From assembly GCA_937925855.1 (NCBI GenBank), contig CALAMO010000012.1, positions 1 through 64,000 of the forward strand: a DNA stretch of 64,000 nt, given 5' to 3'. This DNA comes from an uncultured Thiotrichaceae bacterium. GTDB lineage: Bacteria > Pseudomonadota > Gammaproteobacteria > Thiotrichales > Thiotrichaceae. Positions within the stretch are counted from its first letter, which is position 1. Each line of letters opens with the position of its first letter. The position numbers were made by a program, and so were the translations under genes. This document shows, one piece after another, positions 45,888-56,022 of the stretch. Under the pieces are notes generated by a model. The model was not told the origin of the DNA. It was given only the letters and a program-made list of their open reading frames with translations, and did no database searches.

Positions 45888-47405
45888 TTATTTCTTGTTC
45901 ATCAAGTCCTTGGAGCGATCTGAATTAATGCCGTAGCGCGCCAGAATCGAAGGTTGTTTTTCTGCGGCTTCTGCCCGGTCGATGACGATCTGATAGCCAT
46001 CATCAGCTTCTAACATAATAAATGGGGTATCAGCATTCTGCAGTTTTTGGAAGAAGTCATTGAAATCCACAAAGCTATCGCCATTAATCGTGTCCATCAC
46101 CAAGCCACGATCGTGGTGGTGATCCTTGTTAATATCAGCAGGTAATACCTTGGTCATAATAACGACTTCGCGCCGTTTTTTGCCGGGGGGTTCCATCGCC
46201 ATAGCGGCGAGTGAAGAAGGTACCGGATCCATGCTGTCCAATACGTCTTGGTTCAGTGGCATAAAGACAAAACCGCCATAAACAAAATAAGTCGGCTGTT
46301 TGTCGTATTGATTGGGTTTAACCAGCAGGTAATCTTTGCCGGGTTTGTCCAATACAATAGCCACATCCATTTCTTTGCCGGCGCGAATAATGTCCAGTTT
46401 GACCTGCTCGCCTAGTTGGTGCAGATCAATATAATGAGTATAGTCGATATACTCACCGGGACGAAATTCGACGGTGCCGTTGTTCTCAATTGCATAGCTG
46501 TCAATATGGGTAATAATATCGCCCACTTCCATGATGTTTTGAGCGGGCGAATGATTATAAACCTTGTGCACCAGAATGCCGGTTTGTTCGTCACTTAGGC
46601 CGTACTTGCGCCGCATCGCCGGATTTTCCAGAGACTGCACCAAAAAGCCGGGGAAGCCGAAGCCGTCCTGCCTGCCGTCCTCTACATCCTTAAGAAAGTG
46701 GCGCAAAATGGGCGTTGGGATCATATAGCCAATATTTTCGGTGAAAAATCCCGATTGCATGGCGACACCAACCACCTTGCCGTCAGAAATGACCGGGCCA
46801 CCGCTGTTGCCGAAGTTAATCGCCGCATCAACCTGCACCGCGATTAGGTTTTCGTTGGTGTGCGCGTAATTTTGTTTTTCAATGCGTGAGACAACACCAC
46901 GGGTTACGCTCAGCGTCGTGCCGCCAATGGGGAAGCCGTATACCTCGACTTCCTGTTGGGTTTCGGGTAAATCGCCCAGTTCTAGCGGTTTAACGCCGCT
47001 GTATAAGTCTTTCTCTTTAGTGCGTAATAGGGCTAAATCGGCCTCGTGTGAGATATAGAGCACTTCGGCTTCGTGGCGTTTGGTTTCGCCATGACGCTGT
47101 AATTCAATGAAGGTCGCATCGGCCGCAACGTGTGCGTTAGTTAGCACCAGCCCGCCGTTAATAATCAGGCCGGAGCCTGTGCCTTTCTGGGTATTAGAGT
47201 TCCAGGGTGATAAGGTGCTGTATGCATGTTTGACGACATAAACATGGACAACAGCATCTTTGAGTGCTTCTTTGGCGTCTTTGGCAGTTTTTTTGGCGCT
47301 GGCGGCGGCTGTTGTGGTGCTGCTTTCAGCCAAAATAACCGGTGAGGCCAATAGCCCGGCTAGCATGCATGCCATACTTACATAATATTTCCATTGTTGT
47401 TTCAT
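45888..47405 (-). CDS. DegP-like serine protease with PDZ domain (S1C)
   Basis: A 505-residue exported trypsin-like protease. Signal peptide to about residue 26. The triad is His92 (TNAHV), Asp123 (EADLALL) and Ser201 (GNSGGP). A PDZ domain follows at about 275 to 365 (GILVHKVYNHSPAQNIMEVGD). The last third, about 370 to 480, resembles the second PDZ-like region of plant-type Deg proteases, with FVYGGFVFMPL. It differs from DegP/DegQ in this long end, so quality control in the periplasm is only the general expectation. It is a single gene, divergent from ileS. Confidence 0.85.
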   Translation of the reverse strand: MKQQWKYYVSMACMLAGLLASPVILAESSTTTAAASAKKTAKDAKEALKDAVVHVYVVKHAYSTLSPWNSNTQKGTGSGLIINGGLVLTNAHVAADATFIELQRHGETKRHEAEVLYISHEADLALLRTKEKDLYSGVKPLELGDLPETQQEVEVYGFPIGGTTLSVTRGVVSRIEKQNYAHTNENLIAVQVDAAINFGNSGGPVISDGKVVGVAMQSGFFTENIGYMIPTPILRHFLKDVEDGRQDGFGFPGFLVQSLENPAMRRKYGLSDEQTGILVHKVYNHSPAQNIMEVGDIITHIDSYAIENNGTVEFRPGEYIDYTHYIDLHQLGEQVKLDIIRAGKEMDVAIVLDKPGKDYLLVKPNQYDKQPTYFVYGGFVFMPLNQDVLDSMDPVPSSLAAMAMEPPGKKRREVVIMTKVLPADINKDHHHDRGLVMDTINGDSFVDFNDFFQKLQNADTPFIMLEADDGYQIVIDRAEAAEKQPSILARYGINSDRSKDLMNKK

Positions 47406-47615
47406 GTAATAATCCTGAATGGCTGGGTCGCGGATAAGCGGATAATGGTTGTAAATTTATTACTGCTACGGCGTGCTGTTTTTTTGAGAAGGTACAGCCT
47501 ATTGGGTATGAAAGTCCCCATGCTATTCATTAACCTATCGGTTTTTGCCCGAAAACTTGGTATTCTTCGCCGATTATGCAGCTGAGTCAAAAAAACAGTA
47601 AATAAGGATAACACG

Positions 47616-50420
47616 ATGACAGATTATAAGCCTACGCTTAATTTGCCGGAAACGGCCTTTCCCATGCGGGGAAATCTGGCTAAGCGTGAGCCGGATATGT
47701 TGGCTGATTGGCAGGAGCGCCGACTCTATGAGCGCCTGCGTGAAAAAGCGAAAGGCCGCCCGACATTTGTCCTGCACGATGGCCCTCCCTACGCTAACGG
47801 GCCGATTCACATTGGGCATGCCGTTAATAAAATTATCAAAGATGTCATCGTTAAGAGTAAGACTATGGCGGGCTTCGATGCGCCCTATGTGCCGGGTTGG
47901 GATTGCCATGGTCTGCCGATTGAGAAAAAGGTTGAGGATAAAGTCGGTCGGGTTGGTGCTAAGGTAGACGCCAATGAGTTTCGTCGGATTTGTCGTGAAT
48001 ATGCGACCGAACAAATTGAGCTACAGCGCAAAGACTTTAAGCGCCTTGGGGTATTAGGCAGCTGGGATGAGCCTTATCTCACGATGAACTACAAAACTGA
48101 GGCAGGCATTGTGCGTGCGCTCGGTCAAATCGCACTGAGTGGCCATATGCATAAGGGCACTAAGCCGGTGCATTGGTGTACCGACTGTGGTTCAGCGCTG
48201 GCTGAAGCGGAAGTCGAGTATGAGGACAAAAAATCATTCTCTATCTATGTGCGCTATCTTTTTGTTGACGAAAATGCATTGCTTGAGCGTTTACCAGACG
48301 CTAAAGGTGAGGGTGAACTTAGCACGCTAATCTGGACGACGACACCCTGGACACTGCCAGCGAGTCAGGCGGTTTCCGTGCATCCTGAATTTGAATATGT
48401 GGTGGTGAGTGTGGCCGGTGAGCGTCTATTGCTGGCGGCGGAGCTGCTGGAAGATGTGATGCAGCGCGGTGGGCATGAAGATTACACAGTGCTGGCACGG
48501 ATTGGCGGGGATAAGCTGGAAGGCTTAATGTTACAGCATCCGTTTCTGGCGCGTGAGGTGCCACTGATTCTGGGTGAGCATGTGACAACTGATGCCGGTA
48601 CCGGCGCTGTACACACCGCACCAGGGCACGGGCAGGAAGATTTCGTAGTGGGTAATAAATACGGCCTGGAAGTTGATAATCCGGTCGGTAGCGATGGTTG
48701 TTTCCTGCCCAGTACTGAGTTCTTTGCAGGCGAGTCGGTACACAAAGTTAATCCCCACGTTATCGACGTGCTGAAAGAGCGCGGCAAGCTGTTTAATGTC
48801 AATAAGATGGAACATAGCTATCCACACTGCTGGCGGCATAAAACCCCGCTAATCTTCCGGGCGACGCCACAATGGTTCGTCAGCATGGATCAGCAAGGCC
48901 TGCGTGCCAATGCGTTGAAGTCGATTGAAGAAGTGCAGTGGATTCCTGAATGGGGCGAGGCACGTATTCACGGTATGATTGCTAATCGCCCGGATTGGTG
49001 TATCTCGCGCCAACGCACCTGGGGTTCGCCGATTACCTTGTTTGTGCATAAGGAGACGGGTGAGCTGCACCCGGAAACTGCGGCTTTGGTGGAAGCAGTG
49101 GCACAGCGTATCGAGCAGGGCGGTATCGAAGCATGGTTTGCGCTGGATAAAGCCGAATTGCTGGGTGATGACGCTGATGATTATGACAAGGTTAGCGATA
49201 CGCTGGATGTCTGGTTTGACTCAGGCACAACGCATTACGCCGTGTTAGCGCAGCATGGCCTGACTTTCCCGGCGGATATGTACCTTGAGGGTTCGGATCA
49301 GCATCGCGGTTGGTTCCATTCGTCACTATTAACTTCGACAGCGATGCATGGCCATGCGCCGTATAAAGAAGTACTAACGCATGGCTTTACCGTAGATGGT
49401 AAAGGCCAGAAAATGTCCAAGTCGCTGGGTAACGTTATCGCGCCGCAGTCGGTGACGAATAAGCTGGGGGCGGATATTTTGCGCCTGTGGGTAGCGTCAG
49501 CGGATTATAGCCGTGAAATGACGGTATCCGATGAAATCCTAAAGCGCACGGCGGATGCTTACCGGCGGATTCGTAATACCTCGCGCTTTCTGCTGTCGAA
49601 TCTGGGTGACTTTGATCCGGCTCGGCATTTAGTGGCTAAGGAAGAAATGCTGCCGCTGGATCGCTGGGCCGTGCATCAGGCGGCGCAGGTGCAAAAGAAA
49701 ATCACGGATGCCTATGCGCGTTATCAATTCCATCAGGTCACGCAGGAAATCCAGAAGTTTTGCAGCATGGATATGGGCAGTCTGTTTCTTGATATTACCA
49801 AAGATCGGCAGTACACCATGCAGGCCGATAGCCTGGGTCGGCGTTCCGCACAGACGGCGGCTTATCATATCCTACAGGCGATGTTGCCCTGGATGTATCC
49901 GGTGCTGAGTTTTACCGCTGAGGAATTGTTGTCGCATCTGCCGGGTGAGCACGAAGAAGCTGTGCTGTTCATGCAGTGGTATGACGGTTTATTTGAACTG
50001 GATGCGGATAGTGCCATCAGCGCGGATGACTGGGCGCAGATTTTCGCGGTACGTGAGGCGGTAGGCAAACAGCTGGAACAGGTACGGGCCGATGGCAAGA
50101 TTGGGGCGGCGCTAACGGCGGAGATTGACCTTTATTGTGGTGAGGTAGTGGGCGCTGCGTTAGCGAAGCTGAGGGATGAGCTGAAATTTGTGCTTATTAC
50201 TTCAGCGGCGCGTTTGCATGCTTTGGCTGATAAGCCCGATAGTGCGGTTGAAGTGACGGCTGAGGTGTTTGTTGACGTGCAGCCTGCTGATGCAGAAAAG
50301 AAGTGTACACGCTGTTGGCACCATGTAGACGATGTTGGTAGTCACGCAGAGCATCCTGAGCTGTGCGGGCGCTGTGTGGTTAATGTTGATGGCGCAGGTG
50401 AGTCGCGTCAGTATGCTTAA
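47616..50420 (+). CDS. ileS: Isoleucyl-tRNA synthetase
   Basis: Class I synthetase charging tRNA-Ile with editing of valine. HIGH motif: [12 protein letters not shown]. The editing domain holds [11 protein letters not shown] in the form [20 protein letters not shown] motif: [11 protein letters not shown]. The C-terminal zinc site is CTRCWHH and CGRC. The 934 residues agree with E. coli. The ribosome-binding site AAGGATA stands before the ATG. It overlaps lspA by eight bases, the conserved pair; ribF, usual upstream, is absent here. Confidence 0.98.
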   Translation: MTDYKPTLNLPETAFPMRGNLAKREPDMLADWQERRLYERLREKAKGRPTFVLHDGPPYANGPIHIGHAVNKIIKDVIVKSKTMAGFDAPYVPGWDCHGLPIEKKVEDKVGRVGAKVDANEFRRICREYATEQIELQRKDFKRLGVLGSWDEPYLTMNYKTEAGIVRALGQIALSGHMHKGTKPVHWCTDCGSALAEAEVEYEDKKSFSIYVRYLFVDENALLERLPDAKGEGELSTLIWTTTPWTLPASQAVSVHPEFEYVVVSVAGERLLLAAELLEDVMQRGGHEDYTVLARIGGDKLEGLMLQHPFLAREVPLILGEHVTTDAGTGAVHTAPGHGQEDFVVGNKYGLEVDNPVGSDGCFLPSTEFFAGESVHKVNPHVIDVLKERGKLFNVNKMEHSYPHCWRHKTPLIFRATPQWFVSMDQQGLRANALKSIEEVQWIPEWGEARIHGMIANRPDWCISRQRTWGSPITLFVHKETGELHPETAALVEAVAQRIEQGGIEAWFALDKAELLGDDADDYDKVSDTLDVWFDSGTTHYAVLAQHGLTFPADMYLEGSDQHRGWFHSSLLTSTAMHGHAPYKEVLTHGFTVDGKGQKMSKSLGNVIAPQSVTNKLGADILRLWVASADYSREMTVSDEILKRTADAYRRIRNTSRFLLSNLGDFDPARHLVAKEEMLPLDRWAVHQAAQVQKKITDAYARYQFHQVTQEIQKFCSMDMGSLFLDITKDRQYTMQADSLGRRSAQTAAYHILQAMLPWMYPVLSFTAEELLSHLPGEHEEAVLFMQWYDGLFELDADSAISADDWAQIFAVREAVGKQLEQVRADGKIGAALTAEIDLYCGEVVGAALAKLRDELKFVLITSAARLHALADKPDSAVEVTAEVFVDVQPADAEKKCTRCWHHVDDVGSHAEHPELCGRCVVNVDGAGESRQYA

Positions 50421-50967
50421 AACAGGCACAGAAAACGCGGTAACGGCAGCCGTGCCGGAAGAGCAGGTCGAGCGCGGTATGTTGTCCTGGCTGTGGGTGG
50501 CGCTGGTAGTCATTGCGCTGGATCAGCTGACTAAATGGATGGCGGAATCAACGCTGATTGAGGTGGGGAATTACATTGAAGTGATGCCTCATCTCAACTG
50601 GAAGCTTGCCTATAACTACGGCGCGGCGTTCAGCTTTTTAGGTGATCAGGATGGCTGGCAGGTCTGGTTTTTCTCCGCGCTGGCAATTGGGGTTAGCCTG
50701 TTTATCGTTAACTGGCTGCGTAAATTGCGCAAGACCAGTTTATGGGCTGCGACTGCGCTGGCGTTAGTGTTGGGTGGTGCGATTGGTAATCTGATTGACC
50801 GCCTGCTGTATGGCAAGGTGATTGACTTTATTGACGTGTATTTTGATATTCCGTGGGTGATGGATAATTACCACTTCGCGACCTTTAATGTGGCGGATAT
50901 TGCGATTACAGTGGGGGCGGTGATTTTGGTGTTTTTGAGCTTGTTTGCTGAGGATTCATTGGAGTGA
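50413..50967 (+). CDS. lspA: Lipoprotein signal peptidase (signal peptidase II)
   Basis: Inner-membrane aspartic protease that removes the signal peptide of lipidated prolipoproteins. Four hydrophobic helices are visible. The catalytic aspartates lie in [19 protein letters not shown] and [11 protein letters not shown]. The start at 50413 overlaps the ileS stop; the frame is open further up but only as a shadow of ileS. It gives 184 residues, about 20 more than usual at the N-terminus; an ATG at 50479 (MLSWLW) would give the usual size. fkpB and ispH, which often follow, are absent. Confidence 0.95.
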   Translation: MLKTGTENAVTAAVPEEQVERGMLSWLWVALVVIALDQLTKWMAESTLIEVGNYIEVMPHLNWKLAYNYGAAFSFLGDQDGWQVWFFSALAIGVSLFIVNWLRKLRKTSLWAATALALVLGGAIGNLIDRLLYGKVIDFIDVYFDIPWVMDNYHFATFNVADIAITVGAVILVFLSLFAEDSLE

Positions 50968-51053
50968 TAGGGCTGGCTTACAGAGTCAAAAGGGCTGTGT
51001 TGACGGTCTGATATTGATCTTGTGCCCAGAGAGTTGGCGTTGGGTTACAGTCG

Positions 51054-51455
51054 TCATAGCCAACTCTCGCATTGCAAACGTTTGATCCGTTCAAAATGCC
51101 TTATATTGTGGGTGACTAACGTAAAGTCATTCGCAATAGCAATAGACGCTATTTCTAAATCAGCTAAATCCAGTGGTGTTCCTTTCTTTTCAAGCTCAGC
51201 CCGAATCCGTCCGCATACATAAGCCGCTTTAGCATCAAAACCGACAATATTCACAGCGGGTAATAAGATTGTTTCAAGCTTGTTCAAATGGTGTTCGGGC
51301 CTGTTACTTTTCTCTGCACCATAGACTATCTCGGAAATGGTGATAGTTGATACATACTGTTGTTCGTGCGTAAGTCCGCTTAGTCGCTTCAGCAGGTGAG
51401 GGGAAGGGCGGGGCTTAACGATATTGGTCAGCGTATCTGTGTCAAAGAGATACAT
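51054..51455 (-). CDS. vapC: PIN-domain toxin, VapC family
   Basis: A 133-residue PIN-domain ribonuclease, the toxin of a type II toxin-antitoxin pair. The acidic site is visible: Asp5 in LFDTDTL, Glu in ISEIVYG near 40, and Asp in PLDLADLEIASIA near 96 to 99. The start at 51455 has AAGG upstream and gives MYLFDTD, a standard VapC opening. It overlaps the antitoxin gene by 14 bases. VapC toxins cut tRNA or rRNA; the target here is unknown. Confidence 0.92.
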   Translation of the reverse strand: MYLFDTDTLTNIVKPRPSPHLLKRLSGLTHEQQYVSTITISEIVYGAEKSNRPEHHLNKLETILLPAVNIVGFDAKAAYVCGRIRAELEKKGTPLDLADLEIASIAIANDFTLVTHNIRHFERIKRLQCESWL

Positions 51456-51726
51456 CGCGACCTTGCCCGCCTGTTGCCCGCAAGGAACGCAGATCACCCA
51501 TGCCTTCGACTACCTCTTCAAAGTCTGCCCATTTTCCTGCGATAGCGGCGAGTCCTTGTGCCTCCTGCTGTTGCTCTAACAATCTCAAGTCTTGAATGTT
51601 GATTAGCGCAGCAACCGGCTTGTTTCTACGTGTGATAATAAAGCGTTCATGGGAATGCTGGCTTTTAGCAATCAGCTCTGAGATATGTGCTTTAGTCTCT
51701 GCGACGGAGACGGTTTGGGTTGACAT
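51442..51726 (-). CDS. Antitoxin, Phd/YefM family
   Basis: A 94-residue antitoxin. The N-terminal Phd/YefM DNA-binding fold is seen in VSVAETKAHISELIAKSQ and RFIITRRNKPVAALI. The C-terminal half should wrap the VapC toxin. It stands first in the operon, as is usual, and should repress its own promoter (listed below). Confidence 0.9.
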   Translation of the reverse strand: MSTQTVSVAETKAHISELIAKSQHSHERFIITRRNKPVAALINIQDLRLLEQQQEAQGLAAIAGKWADFEEVVEGMGDLRSLRATGGQGRDVSL

Positions 51727-51757
51727 GAAAGGTAACTCCAGATGATTTATCTAGGTT

Positions 51758-51786
51758 ATTATGTCCTTAATGACTATTTGGGGCAA
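51758..51786 (-). promoter_or_regulatory. Promoter of the toxin-antitoxin operon
   Basis: On the minus strand TTGCCC (51786-51781) and CATAAT (51763-51758) are separated by exactly 17 bases, and the antitoxin ATG is 32 bases further. Both hexamers match the sigma-70 consensus at four and five of six positions. Auto-repression by the antitoxin is likely, but no clear palindrome was picked out. Confidence 0.6.
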
Positions 51787-51967
51787 GCCAAATTGATTTA
51801 TGTTTCGTTCATTTTATGCAGGCTACCGTTGCTCAACTTAAGAAAGCGGAGGATTTGCTTAAATCGGTTCGTGAAGATTAGACACGTACAACAATGGAGT
51901 GTTTGCTCATTGCATTTCCTCCAACAAGATGTGAAGATTCAGCATCTTAAAAGCTTGTAAGCATCCT

Positions 51968-52753
51968 ATGATCAAAGTTGAAAACGTATCCAAGCACTTC
52001 GGTGGGCTGAAGGCGGTGGATAATGCCAGCCTCGAAATTGCTGAAGGCTCCATTACGGGCTTAATTGGCCCAAATGGCGCAGGTAAAACCACGCTGTTTA
52101 ATATCGTCGCTGGTCTGTATCAGCCCACTTCCGGGCGTATTCTACTCGATGGTGAAGACGTCACCGGCCTTAAACCCCATCAACTCTTTCACAAAGGTCT
52201 ATTGCGCACGTTTCAGATTGCGCACGAGTTCTCAAAACTGACGGTGACTGAGAACCTGATGATGGTGCCGGATCAGCAGTTGGGCGAGAGCATCTGGAAT
52301 ACCTGGACAAAGCGTTCGCAAATTCGTGAACAGGAAGCGCAGATTCGTGCGAAAGCCAACGAGGTGATCGACTTTCTGAAAATTTCTCATATCGCCGATG
52401 AATTAGCGGGTAACCTGTCGGGTGGGCAGAAAAAGCTGCTTGAGCTGGGGCGCACGATGATGGTGGATGCCAAGGTGGTGTTGCTCGATGAGGTAGGCGC
52501 GGGGGTCAATCGGACGTTGTTGGGTGAGATTGGTGATGCGATTTTGCGCCTGAATGAAGAGCGTGGGTATACCTTCTGCATGATTGAGCATGATATGGAT
52601 TTTATTGGGCGCCTATGTGATCCGGTGATTGTGATGGCTGAGGGCGGTATTCTGGCGGTGGGTACGCATGAGGAAGTGAAGAATAACGAAGAGGTTATTG
52701 AGGCTTACCTGGGTACCGGGCTGAAAAATAAGACTACCAAGGAGGCGGCTTGA
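51968..52753 (+). CDS. livG: Branched-chain amino-acid ABC transporter, ATP-binding protein LivG
   Basis: One of the two ATPases of a branched-chain amino-acid importer. Walker A GPNGAGKTT, signature LSGGQKKLLELGR, Walker B VVLLDEVGAGV. The DE in Walker B is followed by VGAGV in place of PTAG-type, seen in some LivG. The 261 residues are normal. It is the first gene of livG-livF-livH-livM with the binding-protein gene after; the promoter must lie in the 240 bases shared with the toxin-antitoxin operon. Confidence 0.92.
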   Translation: MIKVENVSKHFGGLKAVDNASLEIAEGSITGLIGPNGAGKTTLFNIVAGLYQPTSGRILLDGEDVTGLKPHQLFHKGLLRTFQIAHEFSKLTVTENLMMVPDQQLGESIWNTWTKRSQIREQEAQIRAKANEVIDFLKISHIADELAGNLSGGQKKLLELGRTMMVDAKVVLLDEVGAGVNRTLLGEIGDAILRLNEERGYTFCMIEHDMDFIGRLCDPVIVMAEGGILAVGTHEEVKNNEEVIEAYLGTGLKNKTTKEAA

Positions 52754-52905
52754 TGCTGGAATTTAATTCTCTGCTCAAAGGGGGACAGCCTGACGTGACT
52801 TATCTTCCAGGCGGCGTAAACTTGCTGCGCTTCAGACATACTCGCCTTCCAGACAAGCCACGTCAGGCGGCTACGCAACAACAGGTGGTAACGCTATGTT
52901 CTTAA
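52753..52905 (+). CDS. Possible 50-residue ORF bridging livG and livF
   Basis: Starts at ATG within the livG stop (TGATG) and ends 10 bases inside livF, so it would couple the two translationally. The peptide looks like no known family and is mostly coded by the palindromic repeat described below; it is therefore probably a by-product of that insertion, though the reading frame is open throughout. Confidence 0.25.
   Translation: MLEFNSLLKGGQPDVTYLPGGVNLLRFRHTRLPDKPRQAATQQQVVTLCS
52788..52868 (+). repeat. Palindromic repeat, copy 1 (livG-livF gap)
   Basis: GCCTGACGTG on the left and CACGTCAGGC on the right begin an 18-base stem with two mismatches. Between the arms is a 31-base core opening with CGGCGTAAACT and ending with ACATACT. 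The core recurs, in reverse orientation, at 56053-56084, with different arms. Confidence 0.75.
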
Positions 52906-53597
52906 GTGGAGAAAACCTACGCGGCGGTTATGGTGGGGCCGACATTTTAAAGGGCTGCACTATTGGCGTCGATAAAGGCGAGATCGCGGTCATCGTCGGC
53001 CCGAACGGCGCAGGCAAATCCACAGCGATGAAGGCTATGCTCGGCATGCTTGATCTGAATGAAGGCAAGGTCAGCATGAACGGCAAAGATATTACCACGA
53101 TGACACCACAGGATCGGGTCGCTGAAGGCATTGCGTTCGTACCACAGACCAGCAATGTCTTTGTGTCGATGACGGTGGAAGAGAACCTCGAAATGGGGGC
53201 GTTTCTGCGTGAGGATGATTTTACCGGCACGCGGGACATGATTTTTGATCTGTTTCCCATTCTGAAAGAAAAACGCCGCCAGCCAGCGGGTGAGTTATCC
53301 GGCGGACAGCGCCAGCAGGTTGCCGTGGGGCGTGCACTGATGACGCAGCCAGCGGTGCTCATGCTGGATGAACCAACGGCGGGGGTATCACCGATTGTGA
53401 TGGATGAGCTGTTCGACCGTATTCTCGAAGTGCGGGAAACCGGGGTGGCGATTCTAATGGTAGAACAAAATGCTCGACAGGCGTTGAATATTGCCGATCG
53501 TGGTTATGTGTTGGTGACCGGTGAAAACCGCTTTACGGATACGGGTGAGGCTTTGCTGGCTGATCCTGAAGTTCGTCGTTCGTTCCTGGGGGGTTAA
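52896..53597 (+). CDS. livF: Branched-chain amino-acid ABC transporter, ATP-binding protein LivF
   Basis: Second ATPase of the importer. Walker A GPNGAGKST, signature LSGGQRQQVAVGRAL, Walker B VLMLDEPTAGVSP, H-loop replaced by the Gln of VEQNARQAL as is usual in LivF. The 233 residues fit. AGGTGG lies before the ATG. It is separated from livG by a gap filled by a palindromic repeat. Confidence 0.93.
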   Translation: MFLSGENLRGGYGGADILKGCTIGVDKGEIAVIVGPNGAGKSTAMKAMLGMLDLNEGKVSMNGKDITTMTPQDRVAEGIAFVPQTSNVFVSMTVEENLEMGAFLREDDFTGTRDMIFDLFPILKEKRRQPAGELSGGQRQQVAVGRALMTQPAVLMLDEPTAGVSPIVMDELFDRILEVRETGVAILMVEQNARQALNIADRGYVLVTGENRFTDTGEALLADPEVRRSFLGG

Positions 53598-53599
53598 TC

Positions 53600-54622
53600 A
53601 TGCCGGAATCAACAGAAATTTTGAATGCGCTGGTGTTGTTTGCCAATTACATCATTGTGCCGGGGCTGGCGTATGGCTCACAGCTGGCGCTGGGTGCGCT
53701 GGGCGTGACGCTGATCTACGGTATTCTGCGCTTCTCCAATTTTGCGCACGGCGACATGATGGCGTTTGGCACCATGGTGACCATTCTGGTGACCTGGGGT
53801 TTGCAATCGGTGGGTATTGGTCTGGGGCCGCTGCCGACCGCTTTGCTGGCTTTGCCGCTGGGGATTCTGGCGACGATTGCGCTGTGTTTACTAACCGATA
53901 AATGGGTTTATAAATATTACCGCTCGCAGAAGAGCGCGCCGGTGACCTTTGTGATGGCATCGCTCGGCGTGATGTTCATGGTGAATGGTATTGTGCGTTT
54001 TATTATTGGCACCGATGACCAGCGCTTCTTTGATGGCGAACGCTTCATTATTAAGGCGCGTGAATTTAAGCAGATGACCGGCCTGAATGAAGGGCTGGCG
54101 ATTAAGACTTCACAGGGTATTACCGTGGTTATCGCCATTATTCTGGTGATTCTGCTGTTCTGGTTCTTACAAAAGACGCGCTCTGGTAAAGCGATGCGGG
54201 CGTATTCGGATAATGAAGACCTGTCGTTATTGTCGGGGATTAACCCGGACAAGGTGGTGCGTACCACCTGGATCATTGCGGCGGCGCTGACCTGTGTGGC
54301 GGGTGTGCTGTATGGTCTGGATAAGAGCTTTAAGCCGTTTACTTACTTCCAGTTATTACTGCCGATTTTTGCAGCGGCGATTGTGGGCGGCATTGGTCAG
54401 CCGATTGGGGCGATTGTGGGCGGTTATGTCATCGCATTTTCAGAAATGATGGTGACTTACCCCTACAAGAAATTCGTTGGCTACCTTGCCCCGGAACAGT
54501 GGCAGCCAGACGGCCTGCTGCAATTACTGTCTACGGAATACAAGTTTGCGGTGTCGTTCATTATTCTGGTGTTAGTCCTGTTAGTGCGACCGACCGGTAT
54601 CTTTAAAGGGAAGGTGTTGTGA
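53600..54622 (+). CDS. livH: Branched-chain amino-acid ABC transporter permease LivH
   Basis: Membrane subunit of the importer, 340 residues, about eight to nine hydrophobic helices. The family's cytoplasmic coupling region is seen in RAYSDNEDLSLLSGINPDKV, and GYVIAFSEMM and GGIGQPIGAIVGG are typical. It starts three bases after livF and ends overlapping livM (TGATG). Confidence 0.92.
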   Translation: MPESTEILNALVLFANYIIVPGLAYGSQLALGALGVTLIYGILRFSNFAHGDMMAFGTMVTILVTWGLQSVGIGLGPLPTALLALPLGILATIALCLLTDKWVYKYYRSQKSAPVTFVMASLGVMFMVNGIVRFIIGTDDQRFFDGERFIIKAREFKQMTGLNEGLAIKTSQGITVVIAIILVILLFWFLQKTRSGKAMRAYSDNEDLSLLSGINPDKVVRTTWIIAAALTCVAGVLYGLDKSFKPFTYFQLLLPIFAAAIVGGIGQPIGAIVGGYVIAFSEMMVTYPYKKFVGYLAPEQWQPDGLLQLLSTEYKFAVSFIILVLVLLVRPTGIFKGKVL

Positions 54623-55986
54623 TGAGTAATGCAATACGCGCTACCTTAGCCTTTGCGGTTATGTTCGGCCTTTTGGCAATGGTTGGGTTTTTCCAGTCCT
54701 GGGCGCTGGCGTTAACGATTCTGAATTTGTGTATTATCTCGGCGGTCATGGCGCTGGGGGTGAATATTCAGTGGGGTTATGCCGGGCTGTTTAATATCGG
54801 GATCATGGGGTTTGCAGCACTCGGCGGCGCGGCGGCGATGTTGGTATCCATGCCGCCAGTCGGTAACGCCTGGGAAGCCGGTGGGATGAATATCCTGTAT
54901 TCCGCGCTGATGTTTATCGGCACCATCGTCGCTGCGGTATTAGTGCATAAGAAGCTGCCGGATAATGGCTGGCGCACCTTCCTGATGATTATTGTACTCG
55001 TCACCGGTTATTTTCTGACGCGCTATTTTTATGAGCCGATGGTCTCAGCAATTGAATCGACGGATGCGGCGAAAACAGGCTATCTTGGCGGTTTAGGCCT
55101 GCCGATTGTTTTGTCCTGGCCGGTGGGCGGTTTGTTTGCTGCCGGTGCGGCATGGGTGATTGGTAAAGTCGCGCTCGGACTGCGTTCGGATTACCTGGCG
55201 ATTGCTACGCTGGGGATTTCTGAGATTGTCGTCGCGATGCTGAAGAATGAGGACTGGCTGACGCGGGGCGTTAAAAATGTGAACGGTTTGCCGCGTCCGG
55301 TGCCTTATGAATTAGATCTACAGCAAAGTGAGTGGTTTGCCGCTTGGGTAGAGAAATTCTATGCGGCTGATTTGGCGGCACTAGAGGGCGCGGCGCGTGA
55401 AGCAGCGATGCGCACTCATATGATTGAAGCGTCCGGCCTGTTTGTGAAGCTGTGTTATACCGGTCTGTTTGCCACCGTGTTGCTGATTGTTCTGACGCTC
55501 TGTGTGTTGGCGCTAAATTCGCCGTGGGGCCGGATGATCCGCGCGATTCGGGATAATGAAGTATCCGCTGAAGCGATGGGTAAGAATGTAACGGGTCGCC
55601 ATTTACAGATTTTTATTCTGGGGTCGGCGGTGTGTGGTATTGCCGGCGCGATGTTAACGACATTGGACGGGCAGCTGACGCCGACTTCTTATATCCCGCT
55701 GCGGTTTACCTTTCTGATTTGGGTGATGGTGATTGTCGGTGGGTCAGGGAATAACCTGGGTGCCATTCTGGGCGGTTTCCTGATTTGGTTTATGTGGGTT
55801 GAGGCAGAGCCTGCCGGTGTTTGGTTGATGAGTGTGCTGACGACTTGGTTGCCGGAAGGTAATTCGGTGAAAGCGCATTTGGTGGACAGTGCGCAGCATA
55901 TGCGCTTGTTTACTATGGGCCTGGTGCTACTGCTGGTGATGCGCTTTGCTCCGCGTGGAATTATTCCTGAACGAAGTGGCAGATAG
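54622..55986 (+). CDS. livM: Branched-chain amino-acid ABC transporter permease LivM
   Basis: Second membrane subunit, 454 residues. The ATG at 54622 overlaps the livH stop and has AAGG at the right distance; a GTG one codon earlier is less likely. The coupling region IRAIRDNEVSAEAMGKNV and the block GLFNIGIMGFAALG identify the family. Against a usual LivM it carries extra stretches at about 85 to 150 and 230 to 275, the second hydrophilic and Ala-rich. Confidence 0.9.
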   Translation: MSNAIRATLAFAVMFGLLAMVGFFQSWALALTILNLCIISAVMALGVNIQWGYAGLFNIGIMGFAALGGAAAMLVSMPPVGNAWEAGGMNILYSALMFIGTIVAAVLVHKKLPDNGWRTFLMIIVLVTGYFLTRYFYEPMVSAIESTDAAKTGYLGGLGLPIVLSWPVGGLFAAGAAWVIGKVALGLRSDYLAIATLGISEIVVAMLKNEDWLTRGVKNVNGLPRPVPYELDLQQSEWFAAWVEKFYAADLAALEGAAREAAMRTHMIEASGLFVKLCYTGLFATVLLIVLTLCVLALNSPWGRMIRAIRDNEVSAEAMGKNVTGRHLQIFILGSAVCGIAGAMLTTLDGQLTPTSYIPLRFTFLIWVMVIVGGSGNNLGAILGGFLIWFMWVEAEPAGVWLMSVLTTWLPEGNSVKAHLVDSAQHMRLFTMGLVLLLVMRFAPRGIIPERSGR

Positions 55987-56022
55987 GGTTGCTGATTCTG
56001 CAATGTGGAGAGGAATGCACAA

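Noticed and set aside
47406-47615. Possible T-box or other leader before ileS
   Set aside because: No T-box sequence or long structured leader is visible, and T-boxes are not expected in gammaproteobacteria.
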